Assembly: GCF_033473495.1 (NCBI RefSeq)
Contig: NC_088940.1
Span: 1,798,001 to 1,862,000 of the forward strand
Direction: 5' to 3'
Source: Cercospora beticola
Taxonomy: Eukaryota > Ascomycota > Dothideomycetes > Mycosphaerellales > Mycosphaerellaceae
Length of the DNA: 64,000 nucleotides
Of this stretch, positions 37,514 to 49,217 are shown in pieces. Position 1 is the stretch's first letter. Each line of letters begins with the position of its first letter. The notes beneath the pieces were generated by a model. That model was not told the DNA's origin. It saw only the letters and a list, made by a program, of their open reading frames with translations, and ran no database searches. A program made the translations under genes and the position numbers.

Positions 37514-39420
37514 ATGGACTTCAATCAGTTCGTGATCACTACGGTGCAGCCAGACGCAAAGGCCACTATGCGAGGCTCGCAAGGACAGAAGCCACGAAAG
37601 AAGAAGAGACTCGAGCAGCCGCCGGCTTCTGGCGCTTTCGCCCAGGAGCATCAAGTCCCGGCCACGGAGGACTTGCCAGGACACCTGGCTCAGGCTGCTG
37701 AGGCTTCTCCCCATAGCGATGAAGTCGACGCTTGGGCGGAGGTAAGTGTTCTAAGTCCTTTGCTCTTTTAATCATCGTCCTTTGCCGCTCGCGGCACCAT
37801 GTTCGTTTCTTCCGCGGTAAATCGCTGACGCAACTGACAAAGGTACAAGCCATGAGCGCCGATGACACGATCGATGCCGCCAATGCCCCACCATCTACGG
37901 GTGCCATTCCCAGCGTGGAGTCCGATGAATCGATGAACGGTTCCAGTTTGCTTGATCCAACCACAGCTTCTCGTAAGCACATGCGTATCGGCGGTGACCT
38001 GTACGAGATCTGGAAGCCGGGCGACAAAGACGGGGACGAATTTACAGATTGGTATGGCCGGACACCCAAGGTACCAGTCGAGCAGCGTTGGCGCATCTTT
38101 CAGGTAAGCTTGCATCAAGTCCTGTTCCTCGCGATCCTCTCTGGTTCTGTTGCACCTGCGGTGGTCACTCGAGTAGCAATAATACAGGCCCAGCGTATAC
38201 GCTGGAACTCGAGTACTGACAATTTACAGAGCGACATAGGCAGGATCAGCTGGAGGGACGGCAATGTACCACCCAAATTCGTGTACCTTGATGACCGGGC
38301 TGCCCAGCAGGTGCTGGCATCGGATATTCCCAAGGCCAAGATCTGCAAGTTCTGGCAGCACGACTTCGGTCAGCCATGCAATATTCGTCGCCATCGTCGC
38401 CACATCGGGCGCCCTGCCGTCAAGGATGAGAAAGCAGAGGGAAGCGCAAAATACCACTTCGCTCAGCATGGCGGCAAGGGACAAGATGTCTACTACTTCA
38501 GCGGCGATTCTGAATGGAAGCCGGTGCACTATCGTATTCCAGTCGAGGTAGCAAAGCCTCCAGAGCCAGAAGTCGTGCAGCCAAAGCGCAAGTACGACGA
38601 CATTCTCGACGCGGAGCCAAACCGCCGTGCTCACGGGCACAATCAGTACACTCCAAAGGACATGCTGGTGAAGTTCGGAGCACCGTCATTTGCAAAGCCT
38701 GTTGAGAAGCATCACAAATTGCCGCCACTGCCAAAGCCGCATCAGAAGACCAGAGGCACCGAGAACCCAATCTTTGTAGAAAAGCGATTGATCGGAGACA
38801 TGGCCCAGATCGCACGCGAGGCTGTACGTAAAGACGCTCAAAAGGCCCTTCGTGAGGCAAGCGTTGAGGATCTCCGAGCTGCTCTCCGGGCGCGTGAAGC
38901 CGTGCAGGGGACAGGAGCTGGAGACAGGGACGACTCCGCTGTTGCTCGTTCAAGCAACAGTCCGCCAGTGAAGCCTGCTGCCGCCATCCGCGGTGCATCG
39001 GCCACCCGGAGCTCCTCTCCATCAGTGCCACAGGTTGAAGAGATGCCAATCGATGTGCCTCGCGAACTGTCCTACATTGAGCGCCGTGACCTCGAAAATC
39101 GCATGACCGCGCAGGTGGTTCGCGGCATCCAAAACCAGGATGATGTCCAAGCCATGGCCAAGTCCTTGTCGACTGCGAAGGTCAAGGTTGGTCAACTTGA
39201 GAAAGGAAACGCTCTGCTGAAGCAGCAGCTCCAAGCAGCCGAGCACAAAGCTGGCAAATGGGAGCGAATTGCTGAAGACAAGGGGCAAGAGCTCGCCGAC
39301 TTACGCGAGGATCAGGAGGCTAGCGGGCAGGAAATCGTCGAGCTCAAGCGTAAGAACACTTTGCTGGAGCTAAGCGTCGACAGAAAGGAAGCGGAATTGC
39401 GGAAACTGCTGCAGCAGTAG
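37514..39420 (+). CDS. Unknown coiled-coil protein with a Cys/His cluster
   Basis: Three exons: 37514-37741, 37843-38103 and 38230-39420; introns of 101 and 126 nt; 559 residues. I do not recognise the family. The N-terminus has a basic patch (KPRKKKRLEQPP, possible nuclear signal). Residues about 115-165 contain GGDLYEIWKPGD, DWYGRTPKVP and ISWRDGNVPPKFVYLDD. Around residue 190 is a C-x10-C-x4-H-x2-H cluster (CKFWQHDFGQPCNIRRHRRH) that could bind zinc but does not fit a standard finger spacing. A Ser/Pro-rich segment follows, and the last ~120 residues form a heptad-rich coiled coil ending KEAELRKLLQQ. Intron 2 is a multiple of three and has no stop in frame, so an unspliced form would also be translatable; its CTGAC branch and TTACAG acceptor argue that it is a real intron. 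The intron 1 acceptor is AAG. Confidence 0.75.
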
Positions 39421-40424
39421 AAGCGCTCTCACCAAGCGGTTTCAGCATCGACAATGCCCACGTCTCCCTGTTCAACACATGCACCACGGCATGAGCCAAA
39501 AGGGTGGACAGCGGCATACCGAGCGAGATCAGTTGGAGTATTCAGAGCACGACATTCGTGGCCTCTGTTCTCCCTTGCATTACCACTCTCTTCTTACACG
39601 ACACTCGACATTCACGGCACTGTCCGCTCCCTGGACTCATCAGGCGAGAGCAGAGTGTAATCAGAGTTGTCAACAAAAAGTTCACGATCGCTACACATAC
39701 ATGCTTTACCAAAAAGGGTAGTTTAGCTAGCAACAGAATCGAGGGCGATCGCACCCACGTGCGGAGACGCCCCATATACGGTGCTAGTACCGACTTTGAG
39801 CACTACCGGAAAACCATTTGTGATGCACAGGATGAACAAGATTGCAAGGATCGCAATGTCGTGCTCCGGGTCGTCGGTTGCACGATTTGGCCTTGCAATC
39901 CAGAACATCTCGTAGCAAATACCAGATGAACATTGTTCTCAATGCAAGACGAGCTTCTCACACATTGAAGAACCAGTCCACCTGTCCCAGAAGACCAGGA
40001 TCGTCCATCCAAGCATCCACGTGTGCAAGCAACAACTGAAAACAAGACCTAAGAGTAAGAACGAACAAGAAGCGGTCCGATCCTCCACTTTTCGGATTCG
40101 GATTTCCGCCTTTCGACCTTACCGGGCTCGTCTCCAGGTTTGCAGATCCTCAATCACGACATCAAGCCCATCATGATGCTGACCAGTGAGCGACGCCAAA
40201 CCCAGCAGTTGCCGAGACGCGACAGCTGCGCGTGGGAAAGCACGCGATGTCTGCCGTTTGAAACGAACGATGCCGAAGACCGTCATCCCGTTCCCGCCAT
40301 AAATAAGTAATCGCTTTTATATCCATGCCCTTTGGTACTTTTTGTTGTGAACATCTGATAAGGCTGTGGCCGTCCATCTCACTGTTGATTATTCCTTCTG
40401 TGCGAAGGCAAAGTTGTAGGGACC
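39421..40424. other. Intergenic, upstream of the MFS gene
   Basis: About 1 kb with no supportable gene. AT-rich patches near 40300-40325 (CATAAATAAG, TTTTATATCC) could be core promoter elements of the transporter at 40425. Confidence 0.45.
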
Positions 40425-42183
40425 ATGGTCCTTGGACACTTTAGCTCTACTGGAGCTACAGCACAACAAGACAAATACGATCCTCCTACAGCAGCAGACA
40501 AAGAAATCCTCGACCACGATGCAGAGAAGTCGCAAACGAGCTCTCCTCCTCCAGGCGAAGTTCGCAATGAAGAAGAAATCGCAGCAGCATACAACATTAA
40601 CGAGAAGAGCCTCGTTCGAAAATTGTAAACCACAACCCGTCGTTGTATACCTCTCATCACTGGCACAGTTCTCTAACCTTCTGTCACAGAGACGTCCACC
40701 TCCTCCCCGCCGTCTGCATCCTCTACCTCCTCTCCTTCCTCGACCGCGCCAACGTCGCCAATGCCCGTCTCGAAGGCCTCTTAGTTGACCTCGGCATTAC
40801 AGCAAATCAATACCTTACCGGCCTTACAATGTTCTTCGTCGGGTACATTCTTCTCGAAGTCATCTGGAACGTCATTCTCAAACGCATTGGACCTAAGATT
40901 TGGCTTCCTAGCACAACACTCGCATTCGGAATTGTCGCGACATTGCAAGGTGTGGTGCAGAGACAGAATGGAGTCGCGGGATTCTTGATTGTGAGGTTCT
41001 TCCTTGGAGTTGCTGAGGGAGCGCTGTTCCCTGGTGTGGTGTTTTATTTGAGTATGTGGTACAAGAGATCGGAGAGACAATTCCGCATTGCGCTGTTCTT
41101 TGCCATGGCGAGTTTGGCGGGTGCGTTTGGTGGTATTTTGGCGTATGGTATTGGACATATGCGAGGTGTTGGAGGGTATAATGGGTGGAGATGGGTAAGA
41201 TACTCCCTATCATCAACAATACGATCGACACGATTTTGGAGATTTCATATGAGGCTGACGTACGATGCAGATCTTCATCCTCGAAGGCTTGTTGACTTGT
41301 GTCGTGGCTGTAGCAGCCTACTGGTTTGTTGCAGACTGGCCAAACAAAGCAAAATTCGTTACAGAAGGAGAGCGAGCATTTATCAATGCCCGCTTGAAGA
41401 ACGACAGTGACGCGACTCAACACGAAGGCTTCACCTGGGCGAACGTGGGTTCCGCGTTCAAGGATCCGAAAGTCTGGCTGTACAACGGAGTCTTCCACAC
41501 TCTATCCCTCCCACTCTACACTCTATCCCTCTTCTTGGTAAGCTTTCCACGCCCAATTCTCCGGAAGTGCCCACTAACATGATATGCCTTCACAGCCCTC
41601 CATCATCGCCGCCCTCGGCTACGCCTCCTGGGAAGCTCAACTCCTCACCGTCCCTCCCTACGCCCTGGCCGCTATCCTCACAGTCGGCTACGCCTTCGTC
41701 TCCGAACGCTACAAACTCCGCGCCCCCTTCATCCTCTTCTCCACCTCCACCGCCATCCTAGGCTACATTCTCCTCCTCTCCAACCCCTCCCCTACAACCC
41801 GTCCCGCTCAATCCTACGTCGGAGTGTTCCTCGCCGCTGCTGGAATTTATCCTTCTGTCGCGTTGGGTCTATCGTGGCCGGCGATGAATGTTTCGGGTCA
41901 GACGAAACGTGCTGCGGCGAACGGGTTGCAGATTACGATTGGTAATTTGGGTGCCGTGATTGGCACGCAGCTGTATAGAGGGGCGGATGCGCCAAAGTAT
42001 GTTGTGGGACATAGTGTGGCTCTTACATATTTGGTCGGTAACCTTGTGGTTGTGTCGACGTTGTGGTGGCTGTTGAATAAGATCAACAGGGAGAGAGATG
42101 AGATTGCCGCCAGAGAAGGCGCAGAAGTTCTCACAGGGGAGTGGCAAGGTGATGAGGATTTGAGGTGGAGATTTAGGGTCTAA
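40425..42183 (+). CDS. MFS transporter, anion:cation symporter (allantoate/nicotinate permease) family
   Basis: Four exons: 40425-40624, 40690-41194, 41271-41537 and 41596-42183; introns of 65, 76 and 58 nt; 519 residues. A hydrophilic N-terminus of about 70 residues leads into RKLDVHLLPAVCILYLLSFL and DRANVANARLEGL, the TM1 and first-loop signature of the Dal5/Tna1 (ACS) family. Then come FFLGVAEGALFPGVVFYLSM and YKRSERQFRIALF, and a second bundle of six TMs after the central loop (WPNKAKFVTEGERAFI). The PAMNVSGQTKRAAANGLQI motif in the second half is also family-typical. It probably imports organic anions or vitamin-like compounds through the plasma membrane; the substrate is not predictable. 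All three introns fall at phases that keep conserved blocks continuous. Confidence 0.93.
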
Positions 42184-42360
42184 TGAGACTTTTGAGGTTC
42201 AGTTTTTACGATGATACACCAATTGCTTTACATCTATTCATCAATCGTACTCTATACAAGTTGTTACGTTCATGCATGTGCATTATTCTTGTCCTGTGAT
42301 CCATCTTGTCTCGTCGCTGAACGTACGTCTATCCTACACTCTTATTCTTTTTTCGTCTCT

Positions 42361-44312
42361 TCAATCCGGGGTATACTTGCTCAACTTCCTAATCCTCGCA
42401 CCATAGATGTAGTACAATACCGGCACTGGAGCCAGCGCAACACACAAGAAGCCCAACAAGCTCATCGCCCATGGTACTGTAAGGTTGTGAAACATGGGGG
42501 TTGCGAACATGGGGAATGCCGCACCAACCCACGAACGGAAGAAGGTGTTCGCAGCGATGGCGGAGTTCGCATTCATCTTGTAAACGTCGATGATGTAATT
42601 CAAGCCTTGCAAGAAAATCATCATTATACCGGCGCCTGTCATGGATTGTCAGTGATCGGGCTCCTTGAATATATGTTGAGCCGAACTTACCGATAGGAAT
42701 AGCGGCGATGATTTCAGGCCAAGGTGTAATGTTTGGATTTGAGGTCCATCCAAACCTGAGGTGGCATGAGTTAGCGTCAATTCTCACGATGTTTCGTTTA
42801 TACTAAGGACTTACCAGAACAGTCCAATTGGCAACAACAGGCCTCCGATGATCATGGGAATGAGGCGTTCCTCGGGAATGATCTCGCCATGTTCCTCCAT
42901 CTTGCGTTTCGTGCGAGTTTTGGTGATGCCGACAATGATCGCCGAGCCGAATACAACACCAATAAGCACTGAGATGAATGGCAGAGAGCCAACTCCCAGG
43001 TTCCATCCGCGCTCCTCCTGGAAACTTATCGGGAACGCCTCAAAAAAACCATAAATGATGCCGTAAATCAGCGACATGTACAGCGTGACCAGGATAAGAA
43101 TTGGCTCAAGTGCCAGCATCTTGAAAGGCTTGAGGAGGTATTTGTCGGCGATCTCTTTGAGGTTGACTTCCTTCTCGTCAGCTGGAGCACGCAGAGCCCA
43201 GTTCTTCGTCTTGTACTTCAACTTCTTTGCTTTTCGTTGCAACAGTACAGGCGCAAAAGTCTCGGGGATGACGAAGAAGCCAATGGTTCCGAAGAGTGCT
43301 GCCATGATCATAGTGATCCACTGTGTCCAACGCCAGCCTAGGTATGACATGGTGATGAAACCTCCCATGATCGGTCCGAGTGTGGGACCAATGAAAGTGG
43401 CAGCGGAAAAGAGGCATGCAGCGACACCGCGGTCGATGGGGTCGAAGAAATCTGCCAGGGCGCCTCCAACCACGGCCAGGGGAGCAGAAGCAAAGAATCC
43501 GCCGAAGAAGCGACAGATGAAAATGGTCTGCAGATTTGTTGCAACTGCGACCGGAATTTGGAAGATGGCGAAGATAGCATAGCCGACGAAGAGGGGTGCC
43601 TTTCGGCCATAGAGTTCACTGAAGGGACCCCAGACAATGGGGCCAAAGGCAAATCCGCTGCACAATGTTAGTTGATGTCAACGATGGAAGTAGCTTGGGC
43701 GATCGATACTTACAGCACGAACAGCGCAACTCCCAGAATCATGACTTCACTGCTGACGCCAAACTGCTGGGCAGTCACCATCGTGGCCGCGCTGAAGACG
43801 CTGGAAGCAAAGGTCACGACCAATGTCATGGAGCCCATGGACGTCGCGATGGCCCATTTTCGAACCGGGTTCCAATTCATCGGGTTTTCTGGATCGTCAT
43901 CACCATCCCAGTCAACGAGGTTCGGATCGCGCTCTTCATCTGCATTATCGTGACCGTGGTCTTGTCGACCACCTTGCTTCTCGACGTCGACATTGGCGTC
44001 TTGACCGGCAGGTGGTGCAATAGGTGATTCCAGGTCCGAGTCTTTCTCCTTTTCACTGTCCCTGGATAGTCGTCGAAGATTCTCATCGCTTGGCATCTTG
44101 CGAAGTGTGGCGGGCTGCTGATTGTTATCTTCTGATTGAGAGGTGGCCCAGTTTGATGTAGGTTGTTGGGCTTCTGAAGATGGCCGCGCCCATTGCACGG
44201 TGCCATCGTCTGTGGTGATGGGAATACCACTCTCGTCCCGGATCATTTTTTGGCGAGCAGGCTGTGGTGAGTACGTCGTTGTTGGCGCGTCATGGCCAGA
44301 TGGGTCCGACAT
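42361..44312 (-). CDS. MFS drug:H+ antiporter, DHA1 (polyamine/multidrug) type
   Basis: Four exons: 44312-43714, 43657-42815, 42755-42691 (65 nt) and 42635-42361; introns of 56, 59 and 55 nt; 593 residues. The N-terminal ~140 residues are hydrophilic and disordered and end in LVDWDGDDDPENPMNW, the entry motif of fungal Tpo/Flr-type DHA1 exporters. Next come LGFAFGPIVWGPFSELYGRK (motif A region), FICRFFGGFFASAPLAVVGG and the antiporter motif C region FIGPTLGPIMGGFI. The central loop is rich in Lys (QRKAKKLKYKTKN), and 12 TMs are expected. Such proteins export polyamines, azoles, mycotoxins or other xenobiotics; which ones cannot be said. The gene is divergent from the capping enzyme, 698 bp apart, with no functional link apparent. 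Confidence 0.93.
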
Positions 44313-45010
44313 GACTGCCTATATTCGGCCAGCAGTGCGGAGGAACTCTGACGGCAAACTCGACCAGCAAAATTGTTGACAAGGAAAGACGCGAACAAGC
44401 GAGACTTACAGTAATGGGGACAATGGATAAAGAGCGTGCCGCGTGTGACGTCTCCATCTCAACACACGCGTTCTAGGAGAATTCGAGCATATGGTGACGA
44501 CATTGTGTAAAGCAGCTCTAGCGCTGGATCAAGTGCCAGTAGGAGAGAGAGCACACCAAGACATGCTTTGGCGCTTGATTGATTGAAGTGTGGGCCGAAC
44601 ACCCGGAAGGGACTCGGCACATGTGCTTGTGCTTCTTGTGTTCGATGACAAGGTCCGTCTGGTCGTGATGGAGAGCTGTTGTCGTGCTGGAAGCCATCCT
44701 GTGCCATTCTTGAGTTCACCCACGCGTCTTTCCCTGCAATTCGCATTACGACTCCTCATCGCCGTCGGAGGTAGGGTTGTCTTGTATCTCCGCCGCGGGC
44801 GAAGGCACAGGAGGGTTCGCAGCACAATGCATGACGTACGGCGGATGCGAACGGACGAAGTCTGCAAACTTCAGCCGCATCTCGGTCGATCGGCGCTTGT
44901 CCACTAGCGCCGCCGATCGGAAAGAGCCGCTCTTGCCAAGCCTCCGTTCGCGTCTCCAGTCTGCATGCGCGACGACCGATTGTACGACAACTCAGGCACG
45001 CTCGCCCAGC
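44313..45010. other. Divergent intergenic region DHA1 transporter / capping enzyme
   Basis: About 700 bp. The capping-enzyme frame stays open back to 44777, including in-frame ATG 44831 (60 codons upstream of the chosen start). ATG 44827 opens an out-of-frame uORF. No other feature was seen. Confidence 0.5.
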
Positions 45011-46294
45011 ATGGCCATCTCGCTGGACAAGGTCCCGAACCTCGTCAAGCTGCCACGGGAGGATGCGCAGTTCCACAGGGACACCGTGGCCGATCTGCTG
45101 AGTCGGAGGGACACCAAGTTTCCAGGCGCGCAACCGGTCTCGTTCGCGCGCCGCCATCTGAAAGAGCTGGAGCGCGCCGACTACTTTCTGGCCGAGAAGA
45201 CAGACGGCGTTCGCCTGCTGCTGTTCCTCACTCAGACCCACGGCCCCGATGGACGACCACAGGAGGCGCAATTCCTCATCGACCGCAAGAACGACTACTA
45301 CTATGTCGAAACGGGCTACCTGCACATTCCCCTCCCCAAGCCGCCCAAAGGCTACGACTTGCACAGCTGGCACGTCAACACCCTGCTCGACGGCGAGCTT
45401 GTGCAGCAACGCTTTCCCAATGGCCACAAGCAGCTCACCTACATCATCTTCGACATTCTTGTCCTCCGCGGGCAATGCATTACCGATCGAGATTTTGGAA
45501 ACCGCGTGGGCAAGATCTTGGACGGCGTGCTGAGTGCCTACAAGCTCTTTGCCAAGGACTATCCCGAAGACATCAAGGCACAACCTTTTCAGCTGACCGC
45601 GAAGAAGCCGAGCTTCTCGTACGCCGCCCCCGAAATGTTCAAGGAGATCTTGCCCAGGCTTCCCCACGGCAACGATGGCTTGATCTTCACGTGCAAGGAC
45701 ACTCCGTATGTCACTGGTACCGATCAACACATCTTGAAGTGGAAGCCGCCTCACGAGAACACGATCGACTTCAAGCTCCAAATCGGCGCCTTCCCAATGG
45801 AGGAAGACGACGAAGGGCAGTACGAGGACTTTGATCAGATTCCCGAAATCGAGCTCTTGGTCTTTCACGGCGGGAACAACAACTACCAGACCTTCGCTCC
45901 GCTACATGTCACCGAGAAAGAGTGGGAGGCCATGAAAGCCAAAGGCGAGCAATTTGACCACCGCATCATCGAATGCTGGCGAGAGAAAGAGACGGGTCAC
46001 TGGCGACCGAAGATTGACGAGGATGGGACACCACGTTTCCGAGATGACAAAGAGCATGCCAATCACATATCCGTGGTCGAGAGCGTGTTGCAGAGTATAG
46101 AAGATGCTGTAACGGAGCAAGACCTCATCGATAGCTACACCGCCGTGCGAACCGCTTGGAAGCAAAGAGAGGAGGCGGCCAGAGCTCGCGCCCACCAGCA
46201 GCAACAGCAGCAGCAAGCGCAGGCATCCGCTAGACATAAGCCCGAGCCAGCTGCCAGAGAAGAAGAGGATGATGGTCCGACATACGTTGATTGA
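45011..46294 (+). CDS. CEG1: mRNA guanylyltransferase (capping enzyme alpha subunit)
   Basis: Single exon, 427 residues. Transfers GMP from GTP to the 5'-diphosphate end of nascent Pol II transcripts in the nucleus. The covalent nucleotidyltransferase motifs are in order: motif I AEKTDGVR with catalytic Lys63, motif III FLIDRKNDYYYV, motif IV NTLLDGELV, motif V GNDGLIFTCKDTPYVTGTDQ and HILKWKPP, and in the OB-fold motif VI WREKETGHWRPKIDE. The C-terminus has a glutamine run (QQQQQQQ) and an acidic end, unlikely to be catalytic. The ATG at 45011 (MAISLDKVPNLVKLP) fits the family start; an in-frame ATG at 44831 could add 60 residues of Ser/Arg-rich sequence. Length and motif spacing are normal for ascomycete Ceg1. 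Confidence 0.96.
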   Translation: MAISLDKVPNLVKLPREDAQFHRDTVADLLSRRDTKFPGAQPVSFARRHLKELERADYFLAEKTDGVRLLLFLTQTHGPDGRPQEAQFLIDRKNDYYYVETGYLHIPLPKPPKGYDLHSWHVNTLLDGELVQQRFPNGHKQLTYIIFDILVLRGQCITDRDFGNRVGKILDGVLSAYKLFAKDYPEDIKAQPFQLTAKKPSFSYAAPEMFKEILPRLPHGNDGLIFTCKDTPYVTGTDQHILKWKPPHENTIDFKLQIGAFPMEEDDEGQYEDFDQIPEIELLVFHGGNNNYQTFAPLHVTEKEWEAMKAKGEQFDHRIIECWREKETGHWRPKIDEDGTPRFRDDKEHANHISVVESVLQSIEDAVTEQDLIDSYTAVRTAWKQREEAARARAHQQQQQQQAQASARHKPEPAAREEEDDGPTYVD

Positions 46295-47326
46295 GGAATG
46301 GCTGGCATAAAGAGTACCGACACAAGCTCCAACATCGATGCTGCGCGGAGTTTTTTCCGGGCCTCGGCCGACGGAAATCGTCGAAAAGGATCTATCACTA
46401 TGGCGATACCCAAAGTCCACCCGTCTGCCCAGAGTAAAACCAAACGAGAGGAGAGGTTCGGATATCACTCAATCATTGCGTTGCAACATGCGTCTTGTGC
46501 AGGAACGAAGTGGTCGGCCCGCCTGGAAGAGGCACGAGCGTACCTCGCAAACGCTGTGGCGAGCAGTATCCCATTAGCACAAGGCAAGCAAAGCTCCGGC
46601 CTAGGATTCAGCGATTGCATTGCATAGGCCTGGCTGAGCCGAGATGGAGACTTTTCGCGTTGTGTTAGCAGGTCAATTTGGCATAGGACCATACGACCTG
46701 GCTTAGCTCCGAGCAGAATTTTGGAATACAGGACAAAATATTACGATGGCATGATACGAGTCGCTCATGAGCGCGAACTGAGCCAATGAGTCTAGATAGT
46801 GGGCATCAAAGAGCAGTGAACAGCTCATTCGAGGATCAAGCCGCAACACGCGGACGCGCCAGTTCTCTGTCTCACTTGCACAATTACGATTTCGTTCGAG
46901 GACATTGGACGGTCCACCAGCATGTACAAGTACAAGTGTGCAATCCTGACGTAAACGGTGCCTGAGGAAAGAACGGACAGCAATTTCGATAGGAGGTACT
47001 GGTGGTCAAATTTCTGGTCCAGATGACCTACGGCTGATGTCCGAAGATAGAGGCGCATTGTGATCAAGCATCTTCTCTTGGTGACACGCGTACGCAGCAC
47101 AAAGACCGATTGGGCACAACACACGATCTGGGCAATAGCATATCTTGTGCTCACAGATCGCGTGAATGCGTTCGCCCATACGTGGTCCATACATCGTAGA
47201 CCAGGAACGAGCTGGTCGCTCAACGGACATTCAGCCCAATGCTTCCATTCCCGAGCAATCGCACGCGGAATCAAGATTCCTGTCACCATGTAGCAGAGCA
47301 CTTTGGGCTGTGTCAGGAAACCAAAT
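46295..47326. other. Convergent 3' intergenic region
   Basis: About 1 kb between the ends of the capping enzyme and the HET gene. Overlapping frames are present; nothing is recognised. Confidence 0.5.
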
Positions 47327-49217
47327 TCATAGTATATTCCAATGGTATAGCTTGCGATCGCTATTCTTCACTCTTTCGATATCTTCTGGCCACATATGGC
47401 CATCGAGGTAGCATTCTCCAAGCATAACGAATCCCAGTTGCCGTTCTTCATCATCTTCGCTCCACAGCTGTCCAAGCACGACTGGCGTCCGGCATCCGGG
47501 GATCATAACAATGACATCTCTTGGCTCGCAGACCTTGGGCACGAGTGCATAGTGGCCTCGCCATGTCCTGGCGAATTTCCGATCCTTGCAGGCTCGGGCC
47601 ATGGCAATAAGAAAGCGACTGATTCTCATGCCAGCATCTTGCGAATTTGCATCTACTTCGCCAAGGCTACTTAGGCTAATGTCTTGTGGATTGAAGGCTT
47701 GAGTTTGGCTTTGGAAAAGGTATGCTAGGAGTGTGTCGTAATCTGCATAGGAAGCTTCCGAGCAGCGTTCGAGTGCAAAATTGACGTCTGCGAGTAGTGT
47801 GCGGCGAAGTGCGGTGTTTGAGGAGTTTGTTATATCGACGAATTTGTGGATGCTTGACAAGGCTTGCTGTGTATTTGTCGCTCCTAGACCTGATTCGAAG
47901 AGAATATCTGAAGTGAAGCCGACGACACCGACTTCGTATCCTTTGAGCCGAAGGACATTGGCGTCACATGAAATGACAGCCTCGGAGGTGGTATTCATGG
48001 AATAAGCAGGTAATGCAGCGGGATCTCGCGATTGATCGGTCCGGTGTATACGTGGTACCCAGGAAGGCCAGTCTGGGTCGGTCACGTCCTCTCGCCTACG
48101 GTGTGAGATGCAGGGCACGACGAAGAAGCCAAGCAGAGCCTCGACGCTGATGAAGTACCTTGTCGCGTCTCGCATCACTTCTGCTAGGCTCTTAGTGTAG
48201 TCAGGGCGGATCAATTCTGGCAACGGGCGTTTCTTCGCCGCCAGGCCGAGCAGACCAAATACCCTGTCTCGTTCATCAGAAGTCGATGATCCGCGAATAT
48301 TGAGGACCAGAATACCGAGCGGCTCGCCTGAGGACATGATATTGCGTCTATCGTCCAGTGTTGCTATCACAGAGTCTCGAACACACTTGCTTGACCACAT
48401 TGACTGTGTAGCCAACAAACCCAAGTTGTTTCTCAGTGCCGAAGGCAGGTGCGTTCGATGATACATAAGCCAGGCACATCCAGTGAGTACGGTGTCGATA
48501 CTGATCTTGGAGTCGCCTAATAAGCATTCACTTTGGGCCGGCAATACGGCTTCTTGGATTACCCATACTCGTCTGTGTACGTAAGCCACCGTCAGCAGAT
48601 AGTGAAAAGGTCACTGACCTCAACCAAGGCAAAGCGAGAAACTTTGTCAAAGCATCGACATCAAGATTGACATGCAGTCGGGAAGTATCCGGCGCAATGG
48701 CAAAGCTCCCTCTAGGGCGAAATAACATTCCTTCTTCATATGGTGTCTTTGCAATCTCTTTCACCTCCCGCGCGAGGTCTTCAAGGTTAGCAATAGCTTG
48801 TGCAGAGCCTTGCTCTCCTTGTCCGAGATACACTATGCCGCCAGTCGTGAAGAAGTATACTTGGTCCATCAAAGTAACTTGTTGTGCACGTTCTTGGAGG
48901 TCGGCCTGATTAATGCACACCGCATCGATCCATACCGTGCGCACATTCTCCCGATCTGATACACGACGCAAGACCTGATCTGTCGATCTGGGCACCATGA
49001 AGATCTTGCCGTTCAAAATGATGGAACAGCATGGAGTTGGATCTCCCCACACGTAGGAGATAGTCTGGTACCGAGGCGTGGGCTCGTCCTGTAGTGCCAC
49101 GACTCGCAGCGTGCACGCAACGGCATCTTCGGGTCTCTTCGAAAAGGGCAAGATATCTAGCAGCCTAACCTCTTGCCTCGTAGAGTCGAGTGGCCGATAG
49201 AGACCATGTTCCGACAT
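47327..49217 (-). CDS. HET-domain (heterokaryon incompatibility) protein
   Basis: Two exons, 49217-48619 and 48572-47327, with a 46-nt intron (GTCAGT..CAG); 614 residues. The HET domain covers about residues 48-220: YQTISYVWGDPTP, TVWIDAVCINQADLQERAQQ and, across the splice junction, LPWLRRVWVIQEAVL. This is the classical three-block HET signature, a TIR-like module that triggers cell death after non-self fusion or other recognition in filamentous fungi. Conserved downstream blocks include RDRVFGLLGLA and PDYTKSLAEVMRDATRYFI. The C-terminal half lacks any WD, NACHT or ankyrin repeats, so this is a stand-alone HET protein of the common 600-residue class. It is not possible to say whether it acts as an incompatibility determinant in this species. 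No partner gene (SesB or Nod-like receptor) lies beside it. Confidence 0.93.

Noticed and set aside
38104..38229. Reading intron 2 of the coiled-coil gene as coding sequence
   Set aside because: It is open in frame, but has a GTAAGC donor, CTGAC branch site and TTACAG acceptor, and its translation is hydrophobic and unlike its surroundings; treated as an intron with possible retention.
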